57,492 bases of DNA from Treponema sp. (GCA_016297805.1 JAEDFX010000003.1:1-57492), one strand, 5' to 3'; shown: positions 48,249 to 57,478, counted from the stretch's first letter. Translations and numbers: made by a program. Notes: generated from the letters alone by a model not told the origin.

Positions 48249-48388
48249 TTTCCCAAACCCAAAATTAATTTTATCACATGTAAAGACATTCCGCAATTAT
48301 TGAAAAAAGTTGAAAAAAAAACTAAACCACTTTGTGCTTTTCACCGATGAAATATTTGATAGTCGATAAAACTTTTGGGGTGTTTTCT

Positions 48389-48898
48389 ATGGGGAAATTT
48401 AAAAGACTTATAGTTATGCTTACACTGGGCTTATGTGCAGCTAGTTGTTTTGCAAAGCAGATATGCTTTCAGGTAGTACAGCATGATAACTCTGCAACAG
48501 ATGTAACAGAGCAATCATTAACAATTGAAGATGAAGTTCTGAATAAGTTTTTTGAGTATGGGTTTATTGTAACAAATGCAGCTGCTCAGGTAGCAGTTTC
48601 TGACGGTTCAAATGAAAAAATTTATAAAACTGGAATCGGTGAAGCTTTTAATGGATTTTCTGATTATTTTGTTCAAATAAATCTATTCTTTTCAAAGGAT
48701 GAAAGTACAACTTCTTCAAAATCTGATTTGAAGAAAATTGATTTTTCCATTGCAAATGCAAAAACAGGAACAAAGCTTGCTGACAGTTGTATGGAAAATA
48801 TTAAATTAGAACATAAAAAAGATGATTTGAAGAAGGTCTCTTCAACTCTTGTAAGTGAAATTAATAAAGCATTGAAAGAAAATAAAACCAAAGCTTAA
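48389..48898 (+). CDS. Small exported protein of unknown function
   Basis: From ATG 48389 the 169-residue product has a signal peptide (FKRLIVMLTLGLCAASCFA, cleaved before KQICFQ). The mature part has QSLTIEDEVLNKFFEYGFIV, TGIGEAFNGFSDYFVQINLF and a lysine-rich C-terminal third (LEHKKDDLKKVSSTLVSEIN). No known domain was recognised. It is eight bases from the RlpA/SPOR gene if the latter starts at 48906, so the two are likely one operon in the periplasm. Confidence 0.75.
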   Translation: MGKFKRLIVMLTLGLCAASCFAKQICFQVVQHDNSATDVTEQSLTIEDEVLNKFFEYGFIVTNAAAQVAVSDGSNEKIYKTGIGEAFNGFSDYFVQINLFFSKDESTTSSKSDLKKIDFSIANAKTGTKLADSCMENIKLEHKKDDLKKVSSTLVSEINKALKENKTKA

Positions 48899-48917
48899 GC
48901 TTAGGATGGGTAGGGAT

Positions 48918-50615
48918 ATGAAAAATAAAAAGATTTTAACAAAGGTAATGGTTGTTCTTGCAGCATGTTTTATGTTTGCATCTTTTAGCCCATCCTTAGA
49001 TGGAAGGGCTGTGGTAGTTGAGTCAGGAGTTTTTCCTCAGGGGCTCTTTGCAAAAACAGTGGGATATTTACCTGGTGATATTATCAGTGTTGCCAATATT
49101 ACAGGCGAAACAACAGTTGATTTGCTTGTAATTGGTGCACTTGATCCTTCTGAAGGTGTAGCAATTATGCTTTCACCAGAAGCTGCAGATGCTATCGGTA
49201 TTGATAAAGACGCAAACAATATTGTTAAGATTACAAAACGTTCTGGTCAGGATGAACGAGTTTATGGAACAGCGATTATTGCTAAACAAAATCCTGGAGA
49301 AGTAGAACAGGACGTGGCTCCAGTTATTAAGGAAGAAGAAGAGTCTTTTGATGCTGCACCTGCAAAGGAAGCATTTGTTGAAGAACTTCCAGAAGAAGAG
49401 GAAGAAGAATTCATTGCAGAAGAAGAAATTCCTGAAGAAACAGCAGAGGATGAATCAGAAGATGAATTTGAAGAAGAATTTGAAGCTGATGAAGAAGAAT
49501 TTGAAGCTGAAGTAGAAGATGAATCTGAAGAAAATCTTGAGGAGGAGAATGTAATTCCAGAAGAAAAGGAATCAGAAGATGCAGAAACTGAAGAGACAGA
49601 AGAAACTCCAGATTCAGAATTTATAGAAGAAACTGAAGAAGAAGCCGTAGCAGAAGAAGATTTAGAAGAAGCAGAAGAAGAAGCCGAAACAGAAGAAGAT
49701 TTAGAAGAAGAATACGAAGAAGAACCTCTTGTAGATTTACCTGTAGAAACAGAAGAAACAACAGATGAAGAAACTGAAGAGACGGTTGAAGCTGAAGAAG
49801 AAACTGATGCTGAAGAAGAAACTGAAGCTGAAGCAGAAGAATCAGATACTGAAATAGAAGAAGAAATTGGTCTTCCATTTGATGAAGAAGCTGAGGAAGA
49901 ATATATAGTTCCTCTTCCATTAGCACCAGTGGAAGAATCTGTAGAAGAAGAAGTTCCTGAATTACCTTATGAAGAAGAAAGCGAAGATGATGATACAATT
50001 GATGCAATAATTGAAGCTGAACTTGAAGATTATGAGGCAGAGAACTATGATGAATCAGAAGAAACAGAAGAATATGAAGCAATTGTGCTTGTTCCTGTAG
50101 ATGCAGTTCCTCCTGTAACTGAAATTGAAGAAACTGACGAAAATGAAGTATCAGTTGAAGAAACAACTTCTGTTGAAGAAGCTCCTGCTGTAGAAATAGA
50201 CGAAGTAGAAGATGTTGAATCAGTAGAAGATGATGTTGATGAAAATGCACCAATTATTATCGAACCTGTTGCCTCTACAGAACCTGCTCCAGTTGTTGTG
50301 GAACCAGTTAAAGAAACAGCAAAAGAATCAGTACAAAAATCTGAAATGTCGTATGAGAAATATATGGTAGGTGGTCTTGGAGATTTACAGTCTGGTAAAT
50401 ATTATATTCAGCTTGCGGCTCTTACAAGTGATGAAAATATTATGGAAATAGTAAATAAATATTCTAAGAACTATCCTATCACAATTGTTCCAATGGCAGG
50501 TGGTGTCAGAAAACAGGTTATGGTGGGACCTCTGTCTATGGATGAATATGCAGTAGTTCTTGAACGATTCAAGTCTTACGGTTATAAAGATGCTTTCTTA
50601 AGAAAGATTAAATAA
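48918..50615 (+). CDS. RlpA-like barrel and SPOR-domain protein with a very acidic linker
   Basis: The 565-residue product is exported (KVMVVLAACFMFASFSPSL signal). Residues about 30-130 resemble an RlpA-type double-psi barrel (YLPGDIISVANITGETTVDL, GVAIMLSPEAADAIGID). A linker of about 350 residues dominated by Glu and Asp follows. The last 75 residues form a SPOR domain (SGKYYIQLAALTSDENIMEI, KQVMVGPLSMDEYAVVLERF), which binds glycan strands lacking stem peptides at the septum. ATG 48918 fits GGATGGG seven bases upstream. A terminator follows. A septal cell-wall role is inferred. Confidence 0.85.
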   Translation: MKNKKILTKVMVVLAACFMFASFSPSLDGRAVVVESGVFPQGLFAKTVGYLPGDIISVANITGETTVDLLVIGALDPSEGVAIMLSPEAADAIGIDKDANNIVKITKRSGQDERVYGTAIIAKQNPGEVEQDVAPVIKEEEESFDAAPAKEAFVEELPEEEEEEFIAEEEIPEETAEDESEDEFEEEFEADEEEFEAEVEDESEENLEEENVIPEEKESEDAETEETEETPDSEFIEETEEEAVAEEDLEEAEEEAETEEDLEEEYEEEPLVDLPVETEETTDEETEETVEAEEETDAEEETEAEAEESDTEIEEEIGLPFDEEAEEEYIVPLPLAPVEESVEEEVPELPYEEESEDDDTIDAIIEAELEDYEAENYDESEETEEYEAIVLVPVDAVPPVTEIEETDENEVSVEETTSVEEAPAVEIDEVEDVESVEDDVDENAPIIIEPVASTEPAPVVVEPVKETAKESVQKSEMSYEKYMVGGLGDLQSGKYYIQLAALTSDENIMEIVNKYSKNYPITIVPMAGGVRKQVMVGPLSMDEYAVVLERFKSYGYKDAFLRKIK

Positions 50616-50637
50616 TATAAATTGAGTTAAATGAAAA

Positions 50638-50670
50638 GACTGCCAGAGATTCTGACAGTCTTTTTTTTTT
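50638..50670 (+). terminator. Terminator after the RlpA/SPOR gene
   Basis: GACTGCCAGA pairs with TCTGACAGTC with one mismatch, followed by ten T. Confidence 0.85.
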
Positions 50671-50856
50671 GTATAGATACAAGGCGTCAAGGGACATTAG
50701 CTTTCGGCTCATTCTATGCCCTTGACATCCTCGTTTTTACATTAAAATAATCCTTCGGATTATATAGTGTAGATACGTCTGGTCAAGACACGCTTCGCTC
50801 AAGGTCTTGACACAGCCGTTTCTATACCATAGAATCCTACGGATTATATGGTATAG
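50671..50856. repeat. Two hairpin units copying the ilvE 3' end
   Basis: Unit 1 (50671-50766) and unit 2 (50767-50850) share GTRTAGATAC, a GTCAAG...CTTGAC stem (50686-50726; 50782-50811), CGTTTYTA and an ATCCTWCGGATTATAT hairpin. The third GTATAGATCC is the end of ilvE itself (minus strand). Stem CTATACCATA (50822-50831) pairs perfectly with 50847-50856, which covers the last ilvE codons. The layout is the same as at fba. It separates convergent genes and may stop both transcripts. Confidence 0.8.
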
Positions 50857-51866
50857 ATCCATCCTTCAGGAGCAGGGAGTCTGCCCATCTGGATTCCTGT
50901 TAATGTTTCATAGATTTCTTTGAGTTTTGGACCCATTTCATCTTTGCCTTCATTAAAGATGATAGATTTTCCGTGATCGTCAATCTGTCCAACTGGAGAA
51001 ATTACAGCTGCAGTTCCACAAAGACCACATTCTACAAAGTCACCAAGTTCATCTTTGGAAATCTTTCTTTCTTCAACTTCCATCTTCAAGTATTCTTTAG
51101 CTACAATTACCAAAGAACGACGTGTAATAGAAGGAAGAATTGAGTCTGATTTTGGAGTAACAAGTTTTCCGTCTTTTGTGATGAAAATAATGTTAGCTCC
51201 ACCTGTTTCTTCAAGATATGTGTGAGTAGCTGGGTCAAGATACATATTTTCTGCATAACCACATTTATGAGCATCTACAATATTATGCAAAGACATAGCG
51301 TAGTTCAAACCTGCTTTAATATCACCAGTTCCATGAGGAGCTGCACGGTCCAAATCAGAAAGACGTACTTTAATAGGTTTTACACCACCTTTGAAATATG
51401 GTCCTACAGGAGTTACCAGAATACGGAACTGATATTCATCAGCTGGTTTTACACCAATAACTGCGTTTGAACCAAACATGTATGGACGAATGTAAAGAGT
51501 TGCTCCTGATCCATAAGGTGGAACCCAGTCTTTGTTTGCTTCAATTGTCTGGAGTACAGCTTCAATGAATCTATCTTTTGGGAATACTGGCATTTCCAAA
51601 CGTTTACAAGAAGTTTCCATACGATCAGCATTCAGGTCTGGACGGAAAGTAACGATGTCACCAGATTCTGTTGTGTAAGCCTTAAGACCTTCAAATACTG
51701 TCTGTGCATACTGGAGGACACCTGCACATTCACTGATTGTTACAGTGTGATCTTTTGTAAGTTTTCCTTCATCCCATTCACCGTTTTTCCAGTTACAAAC
51801 ATAACTTTTAGATGTTTCCATGTAACCGAATGGTAAGTTGCCCCAATCTAAATTTTTCTTTCCCAT
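50844..51866 (-). CDS. ilvE: Branched-chain amino acid aminotransferase
   Basis: This PLP enzyme interconverts Leu, Ile and Val with their 2-keto acids. The 340-residue product has LQYAQTVFEGLKAYTTESGD, FRPDLNADRMETSCKRLEMP, YIRPYMFGSNAVIGVKPADE, VRLSDLDRAAPHGTGDIKAG (PLP lysine in IKAGLNYA), the LEETGGANIIFITKDG block and SILPSITRRSL. It is the longer bacterial/eukaryotic type. AGGAGG precedes the ATG and a hairpin abuts it. Its 3' end is copied downstream. Confidence 0.96.
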   Translation of the reverse strand: MGKKNLDWGNLPFGYMETSKSYVCNWKNGEWDEGKLTKDHTVTISECAGVLQYAQTVFEGLKAYTTESGDIVTFRPDLNADRMETSCKRLEMPVFPKDRFIEAVLQTIEANKDWVPPYGSGATLYIRPYMFGSNAVIGVKPADEYQFRILVTPVGPYFKGGVKPIKVRLSDLDRAAPHGTGDIKAGLNYAMSLHNIVDAHKCGYAENMYLDPATHTYLEETGGANIIFITKDGKLVTPKSDSILPSITRRSLVIVAKEYLKMEVEERKISKDELGDFVECGLCGTAAVISPVGQIDDHGKSIIFNEGKDEMGPKLKEIYETLTGIQMGRLPAPEGWIYTI

Positions 51867-51880
51867 TATATTTATCCTCC

Positions 51881-51906
51881 TGAAGATTCGCTGCGCAAAA
51901 TCTTCA
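51881..51906 (-). promoter_or_regulatory. Leader hairpin next to the ilvE ribosome site
   Basis: TGAAGATT (51881-51888) pairs with AATCTTCA (51899-51906), with TGCGCA-type pairing inside. On the transcript it ends directly before AGGAGG. The remaining 130 bases to 52025 are AT-rich with no clear promoter. Confidence 0.5.
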
Positions 51907-52019
51907 AAAAATTTAAAAATACTTTATTTGTGAAATCTATTTTAACCTTTTATTAATTCAGAGTAAAGAGAATAATTTAAAGTTGTAATTTATATGCTAA
52001 AGTAAAGGAATGGTACAGT

Positions 52020-52090
52020 AAAAAAATGGAACAGTAAAGACTGACATGGGTGTACCATGGTACACTCATGTCAGTCTTTACTGTTCCATT
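52020..52090 (-). terminator. Near-perfect 66-bp palindrome acting as helicase terminator
   Basis: Arms 52025-52056 and 52059-52090 are complementary over 32 bp with one G-U and a two-base loop (centre CCATGG). On the minus strand the stem is followed by a T-run (complement of 52020-52026), as in an intrinsic terminator for the helicase gene. The right arm holds TGGTACACTCATGTCAGTC, related to the GGTACGC repeat family. Confidence 0.85.
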
Positions 52091-52100
52091 CCTTTTTCAG

Positions 52101-54701
52101 CTATTCGTAGAATTTGTTTATTAGTCCAAGAACAGAGTTGATTTTCTGAGTTTCTTCCTTTGAGAACTCTACATTTTCTTCAATTAAAGTTTCCAGACAG
52201 GAATGACTTTCTGTAAGTGCGGTAGAAAAGCCCCTTGAAACCTTTACCCAATAGTTGCCTTTGCCATCGTTGTAGAGAGTTATAAAACCATATTCACGAT
52301 TCTTCTGTTTTGCCATGGCTGTGCGCAAAATCCAGTCTAAAGAATCAATAAGCTGTTCCTTCTGCAACTGGTCGTAAATATTTACATTCATATTACGATT
52401 CCATTTCTTTTCAGCAATTGGTTCCAGATTAAGATTTTTTACTGTCTGAATGATTAAAGACATTTTTTCGCCATCCAACAGAGTTCCGTGGTCACGAGTC
52501 TCTATTTTGCCTCTAAGATTACCACAGGCATTCAGCTTGTTATTATCTTTTTCTTCCATGACGGCCAATTTAAAATGTTCTAATGGAAGAATTGCAGTTT
52601 TCTTTCCTTTAATTTTTTTAGTTTCAAATAGAAATGACCCAAGTGAAAGTGCATTTTCACCATTTTCTTCTGCAATTTTGCGCTGCTGTTTTTCAAGTTT
52701 CTTTTCAGCAGGAGTTTTCTTCTTATCATCCCTATCTTTTTTCCGCAATTCAACAGTTGGGAATTCTTCTGATTTTTTACCTTTGCAGGCCATAAGTCGT
52801 TCAAAGAGAGCTGAATTGATAGTATCCAACATAGGTCGAGTAAGAGGAGAAACACTCATAGCATAAATACGACTTGTTCTAACAATTTCACCAGCTACAA
52901 TAAAAACAGGATTCTGCTTGAACATTACGCTGCCAGGATGAATACAGATATGATCTGCAGTCAAACTGTGATAACTTTCACGTCCTGTGCGTATACATAC
53001 AAACTGAATCATTCCTGAGGCAATACAACAGAGATAATCGTTTATGTTTCCTTTATTTTCAGTAACAGGAATACCCATTTTTTCGCTGACAATTTCTGTA
53101 AGCTGTTCATTTATGTTGACAATTTCAGCCATTACACGTTCATCAAGATAATTTTTCTTACAGTATTTTTCTGTATTATCAGTTTGTTTATAGGCATGAA
53201 AAAGATTGATGTATGTTACAAAGTCTCCCTGCATATCTCGGAAACGGTGATGTGCCTTTCGGGCTTCCATTTCTTCATTCTGAGGTAGAACAAATGGTGA
53301 GTTTGTAGATAAAAATGATGCCGCAATGATAGCTTTATCAATTACATCTGGGAAACGCATGATTGCTTCTACAATTATTCGACTGATTCTTGGTTCCAAT
53401 GGAAATTTTACCATCATCTGACCAATAGGGGAAAGTGTATTGTCATCTTCCAAAGCACCAAGCATATGCAAAGTGTCTACCGCACCAATAATTCCTTCCC
53501 GACCAGGATTTGCAATAAAGTCAAATCCGTAGAAGTCTGTAATTCCCAGCTCAGCCATGCGGAGTACAACTTCGCTTAAGTCTGTTCGGTAAATTTCTTC
53601 TGTTGTATATTCAGGACGAGTATCAAAATCCTTACGGGAATATAAACGGTAACAAGTTCCTGGCTGAGTACGACCTGCACGACCTTTTCGCTGATTGCAG
53701 GAAGCTTTAGAAACTGAAGATTCAATTAAGCTGGAAGTAAAATTCTTTGGATTATAAAAATTCAGCTTACATAATCCGCAGTCGATTACAGTTGTAATGT
53801 CACGGATAGTAACAGAAGTTTCTGCAATATTAGTTGAAATAACAACCTTGCGTTTTCCTTCAGGAGGATCATCAAAAACACGTTCCTGAGCTTCTTTAGG
53901 CAGACGGCCATATAAAGGTACAATATGAAGCCGTCTACCAATTGCTGAATAATAAAGCTTATCAACACAGTCCTTAATAATTTTTTCGCCAGGCAGGAAG
54001 ATTAAAATGCCTCCGTCTTCTTCATTATCAAGAACACGGTCAACTGTATTGTAAATTTTTGTTAAAAGCTGATCACAACCAGAATCTGTAGAAGTTGTTA
54101 CTCCACCTGGTACTGGATCATAAATCATTGCAACAGGGTAGGTTACAGTATCAATGGAAACAATTGGAGCATTGTCAAAATACTGACTGAATACCTGCGT
54201 ATTCATTGTTGCAGAACTAACAATTACACGGAAATCTTTACGTTCTTTAAGAACTCGTTTTACAAGACCCAAAACAAAGTCAATGTTCAAACTTCGCTCG
54301 TGGGCTTCATCAATCATTAGAACACTATATTTAGAAAGCCATGGATCCAGCTTCATTTCCTGAAGCAGAATACCATCGGTCATGATTTTTATGCGAGTTT
54401 CCTGATTTGTTACATCTTCAAAACGCATTTTGTAGCCAACAAGTCCTGGATATGGTGTATTCATCTGCTTAGAAATAAATTCGGAAACAGAAAGAGCTGC
54501 AATTCTTCGAGGCTGTGTTACCCCGATTATGCCGTTTGTTGCATAGCCTGCTTCGTAGAGAATTACAGGAATCTGAGTTGTTTTTCCAGAACCTGTAGGA
54601 CTTTCTACAATTACTACCTGGTTAGACTCAAGACAGTCCAGAATTTTCTGTTTTTGTGCGTATACTGGAAGTGATTTATAATCAATTGTGTTTATTGCCA
54701 T
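52101..54701 (-). CDS. hrpA: DEAH-box ATP-dependent RNA helicase, HrpA/HrpB-like
   Basis: The 866-residue product is a DEAH helicase: motif I SPTGSGKTTQIPVIL near residue 34, Ia TQPRRIAA, II LMIDEAHERSLN, III SSATMN, V STNIAETSVTI and VI NQRKGRAGRTQPGTCYRLYS. The helicase-associated and OB-fold regions follow. A charged KKDRDDKKKTPAEKKLEKQQ segment lies near residue 660. It is shorter than E. coli HrpA (about 1300). It may act in mRNA processing or turnover. It overlaps the upstream lipoprotein gene by ten bases. Confidence 0.9.
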   Translation of the reverse strand: MAINTIDYKSLPVYAQKQKILDCLESNQVVIVESPTGSGKTTQIPVILYEAGYATNGIIGVTQPRRIAALSVSEFISKQMNTPYPGLVGYKMRFEDVTNQETRIKIMTDGILLQEMKLDPWLSKYSVLMIDEAHERSLNIDFVLGLVKRVLKERKDFRVIVSSATMNTQVFSQYFDNAPIVSIDTVTYPVAMIYDPVPGGVTTSTDSGCDQLLTKIYNTVDRVLDNEEDGGILIFLPGEKIIKDCVDKLYYSAIGRRLHIVPLYGRLPKEAQERVFDDPPEGKRKVVISTNIAETSVTIRDITTVIDCGLCKLNFYNPKNFTSSLIESSVSKASCNQRKGRAGRTQPGTCYRLYSRKDFDTRPEYTTEEIYRTDLSEVVLRMAELGITDFYGFDFIANPGREGIIGAVDTLHMLGALEDDNTLSPIGQMMVKFPLEPRISRIIVEAIMRFPDVIDKAIIAASFLSTNSPFVLPQNEEMEARKAHHRFRDMQGDFVTYINLFHAYKQTDNTEKYCKKNYLDERVMAEIVNINEQLTEIVSEKMGIPVTENKGNINDYLCCIASGMIQFVCIRTGRESYHSLTADHICIHPGSVMFKQNPVFIVAGEIVRTSRIYAMSVSPLTRPMLDTINSALFERLMACKGKKSEEFPTVELRKKDRDDKKKTPAEKKLEKQQRKIAEENGENALSLGSFLFETKKIKGKKTAILPLEHFKLAVMEEKDNNKLNACGNLRGKIETRDHGTLLDGEKMSLIIQTVKNLNLEPIAEKKWNRNMNVNIYDQLQKEQLIDSLDWILRTAMAKQKNREYGFITLYNDGKGNYWVKVSRGFSTALTESHSCLETLIEENVEFSKEETQKINSVLGLINKFYE

Positions 54702-55939
54702 TCTATTAAGTCCTTAGTTGCTTCTTCGTTAATTTTAATTCGGCGTTCGATGTATTTTGCCCAATTGGCACGAGGAACGTCATTCAGATAATCTACAAAA
54801 TCCTGATTCAGAGGTTTTATAACAAATTCGTTGGCAGTATTTATGTAGGTTGTAATAAAAATAGGTTCTGCCTTTTGTACTTTTACAGAGCCTTTATTGT
54901 CTTTTTTTAAAGTAACTTTGTATAAGAGACCGTCACCTGTATTATCCCTCTCTCCGGTAGGATTTTTAGAAGTAAGTTCCGGTTTTGTTCGCTGTCCGCT
55001 TATGGTATTTCCATTTGCGTACATTATAAGTTTATCACGATTTATTTTTGTGTCTACCACAACTTTTCTGTTTTTGATGATATGAGCGTGATTTGCCCAT
55101 ACAATATCTACACCTGCTTCAAGTAAATCCATATAGAATTTATTCTGACGTTCTGTAATGTTTCGTGTGTATTCAGGTTCTGCTGTGTGAACAGAAATTA
55201 TAAACAAATCAGAGGGATTTTTTGCTTTTAATTGTTTTATGTATTTTATGAAATCCTGACGGGCTACATCATCAGTTTTTATAAAGTTGATATATGAAGA
55301 ATAATCAGGTCGGTTTAAAAGTTCTGTGATTGGAAGAAATAAAATTTTCCAACCATTCTTTTCTATTTTGTTGTATGTGAATTCACTTTCCGGTGTTTCT
55401 TTTAATCCCGAAAAGTAGATTTTATTTCCCATTTGTTCTGCTGTCTGGGTAATATTTGCAGTAGTTTTAATTGTTTCTTTTATTCCATTTATATATTGGT
55501 CGTTAGCATGATTGTTACAAAGTGAAAATACGTTAAAACCTGCATCTACAGAAGCCTGCACATATTTTTGAGTCATATTAAAGTTTGGATATGATGATGC
55601 TGGTTTTGTGGTGTCTATTGGTGCTTCAATATTTGCAAAAGCTAAATCAGCTGGTTCAATAATATACTTTATATCACGCCAGATTTTTTCATAAGTTGTA
55701 ATTTGATAGTTTACTGTATGAGCCATTATATCACCACCAAAAAGCAGGGTGATAGTATCTCGAGGAGAATTGTCTATTACAGAAGAAGGATTTTCTAAGG
55801 GTTGTTGTATGATTTCTTTGTTTTGACTTACTTGTTCAGAAGGTGTGTTTACGATTTTTGGAGTTGACTCACAACCGGTTAAAACAAAAAGGAAAAAAAA
55901 GAACGGGTAAATAGTTTTAAGAAGTATTTGTCTATTCAT
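54692..55939 (-). CDS. CapA-family lipoprotein
   Basis: From ATG 55939 (AAGGA site before it) the 415-residue product has a lipobox (FFFFLFVLTGC, lipid on Cys23). The rest matches the CapA/PgsA metallophosphatase-like fold: LLFGGDIMAH, DLAFANIEAPID, FNVFSLCNNHANDQYINGI, VSVHTAEPEYTRN and DIVWANHAHIIKN. CapA-type proteins are linked to poly-gamma-glutamate capsule in some bacteria, but no other capsule genes are here, so the role is open. It sits between purA and the helicase gene. Confidence 0.87.
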   Translation of the reverse strand: MNRQILLKTIYPFFFFLFVLTGCESTPKIVNTPSEQVSQNKEIIQQPLENPSSVIDNSPRDTITLLFGGDIMAHTVNYQITTYEKIWRDIKYIIEPADLAFANIEAPIDTTKPASSYPNFNMTQKYVQASVDAGFNVFSLCNNHANDQYINGIKETIKTTANITQTAEQMGNKIYFSGLKETPESEFTYNKIEKNGWKILFLPITELLNRPDYSSYINFIKTDDVARQDFIKYIKQLKAKNPSDLFIISVHTAEPEYTRNITERQNKFYMDLLEAGVDIVWANHAHIIKNRKVVVDTKINRDKLIMYANGNTISGQRTKPELTSKNPTGERDNTGDGLLYKVTLKKDNKGSVKVQKAEPIFITTYINTANEFVIKPLNQDFVDYLNDVPRANWAKYIERRIKINEEATKDLIEWQ

Positions 55940-56013
55940 CTTTTTCCTTTTTTCATCAATAACCGATTTTTGTCTGGAGCTCAATCCTGCCCCAAACGGC
56001 CTCACAATAGAGG

Positions 56014-57237
56014 TTAGCGCCAAATCTTTTCGCGGAAGAATGTCTGATTTCTATCTGCACCTACAGAAACAATACCAACCTTTGTTCCTGTAAAGTCTTC
56101 GATAAATTCAACATATTCTTTAGCGTTCTTAGGAAGTTTCTTGTATGAAGTACATTTTGTAATGTCAGCCTTCCATCCTTCAAACTTCTTAAGAACTGGT
56201 TTTGCTTTGTTTAATGCAGGAATTGAAGCAGGGAAGTCTGTTACAATTTCTCCATCAATATCATAAGCTACACAAGCTTCAATTTCGTTCATGTCATCAT
56301 AAATATCAAGGTGAGTAAGAACAAGGTTGTCGATTGAGTTTACGTGACAAGCATAACGTAAAGCAACTAAGTCAAGATAACCACAACGACGTGGACGACC
56401 TGTTGTTACACCAAATTCATTACCTGTGTTACGTACATAGTCACAGAGTTCACCTTCAGTTTCAGCATTGAATTCAGATGGCATAGGACCGTTACCTACA
56501 CGTGTTTCATAAGCCTTGAATACACCATAGATTTTGTCCAAAGCTTTAGGACCAATTCCAGAACCAGAAGAAGCTCCGTAAGAACCAGAAGCACCTGAAG
56601 ATACGTATGGATATGTACCAGAGTCGATATCAAGCATAGCTCCCTGTGCACCTTCGAACAAAATGTTTTCGTTACGGTATTCATACATTTTAGCTGCAAG
56701 ATTTACGCGCATTTTAATAAGCTGATCTTTATACTGATTCAAGAATTCCTTATCTGCATCGTCAAGGTCATTCCATTTTTCATCCCAGTCAAGGTCTGCA
56801 ACACGAATACCATCACGTTCAGATTTCATAGAATAAGTTGTACCAATTCCACGGCCTGTTGTTCCGATTGGACGCTTACGAGCAGCATCACGATCTTTAT
56901 CCATCTGGCGGTATCCTGGCAATGTAAGGTGAGCACGGTCAGAAATAAAAATACGACCTTCCCAGTTTACACCATTGTCTTTAAGCATCTGGAGTTCTTT
57001 GAAAAGAGCTTCAGGATCAATAACCATACCGGAACCAAGGAAAACTGATTTTTCTGGGTAGAGAATTCCAGAAGGAACCTGATGGAGAGCATATTTCTTT
57101 CCATCAACAACAATTGTGTGACCTGCATTAGCACCGCCGGCAAAACGAACTACGTACTTAGCATCCTGAGCAAGGTAATCTACGATTTTACCTTTACCTT
57201 CATCACCCCACTGGGCACCCATAACAACGATATTCAT
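56014..57237 (-). CDS. purA: Adenylosuccinate synthase
   Basis: PurA makes adenylosuccinate from IMP, aspartate and GTP, the first committed step to AMP. The 407-residue product has the P-loop VMGAQWGDEGKGKIVDYLA at the N-terminus, RFAGGANAGHTIVVDGKKY, IGTTGRGIGTTYSMKSERDG, LFEGAQGAMLDIDSGTYPYV, a Gly/Ser-rich SSGASGSYGASSGSGIGP loop in place of the more usual sequence, and GVTTGRPRRCGYLDLVALRY. A promoter and structured leader lie upstream. The product is slightly shorter than the roughly 430 of E. coli PurA. Confidence 0.95.
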   Translation of the reverse strand: MNIVVMGAQWGDEGKGKIVDYLAQDAKYVVRFAGGANAGHTIVVDGKKYALHQVPSGILYPEKSVFLGSGMVIDPEALFKELQMLKDNGVNWEGRIFISDRAHLTLPGYRQMDKDRDAARKRPIGTTGRGIGTTYSMKSERDGIRVADLDWDEKWNDLDDADKEFLNQYKDQLIKMRVNLAAKMYEYRNENILFEGAQGAMLDIDSGTYPYVSSGASGSYGASSGSGIGPKALDKIYGVFKAYETRVGNGPMPSEFNAETEGELCDYVRNTGNEFGVTTGRPRRCGYLDLVALRYACHVNSIDNLVLTHLDIYDDMNEIEACVAYDIDGEIVTDFPASIPALNKAKPVLKKFEGWKADITKCTSYKKLPKNAKEYVEFIEDFTGTKVGIVSVGADRNQTFFREKIWR

Positions 57238-57250
57238 TGTAACTTCCTTT

Positions 57251-57301
57251 TCCGCTGAATCATCGCGGATATAAAGATATGAGATTCCGGAAAAACCGGA
57301 A
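57251..57301 (-). promoter_or_regulatory. Two hairpins in the purA leader
   Basis: TCCGC (57251-57255) pairs with GCGGA (57265-57269), ending directly before AAAAGGAAG on the transcript. TTCCGG-AAAAA-CCGGAA (57285-57301) is a second perfect hairpin. A weaker ACGC/GCGT pair follows at about 57314-57331. I saw no purine-riboswitch pattern. Confidence 0.45.
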
Positions 57302-57347
57302 AGTGTAAAAGCAAACGCAGACTCATCGCGTGTGTTTTTACGTATAG

Positions 57348-57376
57348 ATAATATCAGAAATTAAAGGGTTAAACAA
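57348..57376 (-). promoter_or_regulatory. Promoter of purA
   Basis: On the minus strand TTGTTT (57376-57371) and TATTAT (57353-57348) are 17 bases apart, giving a leader of about 100 bases. Confidence 0.55.
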
Positions 57377-57478
57377 TAAATGTTAGGCATTAACTCAGGG
57401 CCTCCGCATTATAAATACCTTTAAAATGTATTGTATATAAAAATTAAGATAAGTAGTAAAATCCTTTCAGGTGGACGT

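Noticed and set aside
49621..50253. Leucine-rich 210-residue frame on the minus strand
   Set aside because: It is the antisense shadow of the Glu-rich linker (GAA read backwards gives CTT/TTC-type codons).
57420..57478. Promoter for the gene starting at 57479
   Set aside because: TTGTAT and TAAAAT are about 20 bases apart, too far to call with confidence.
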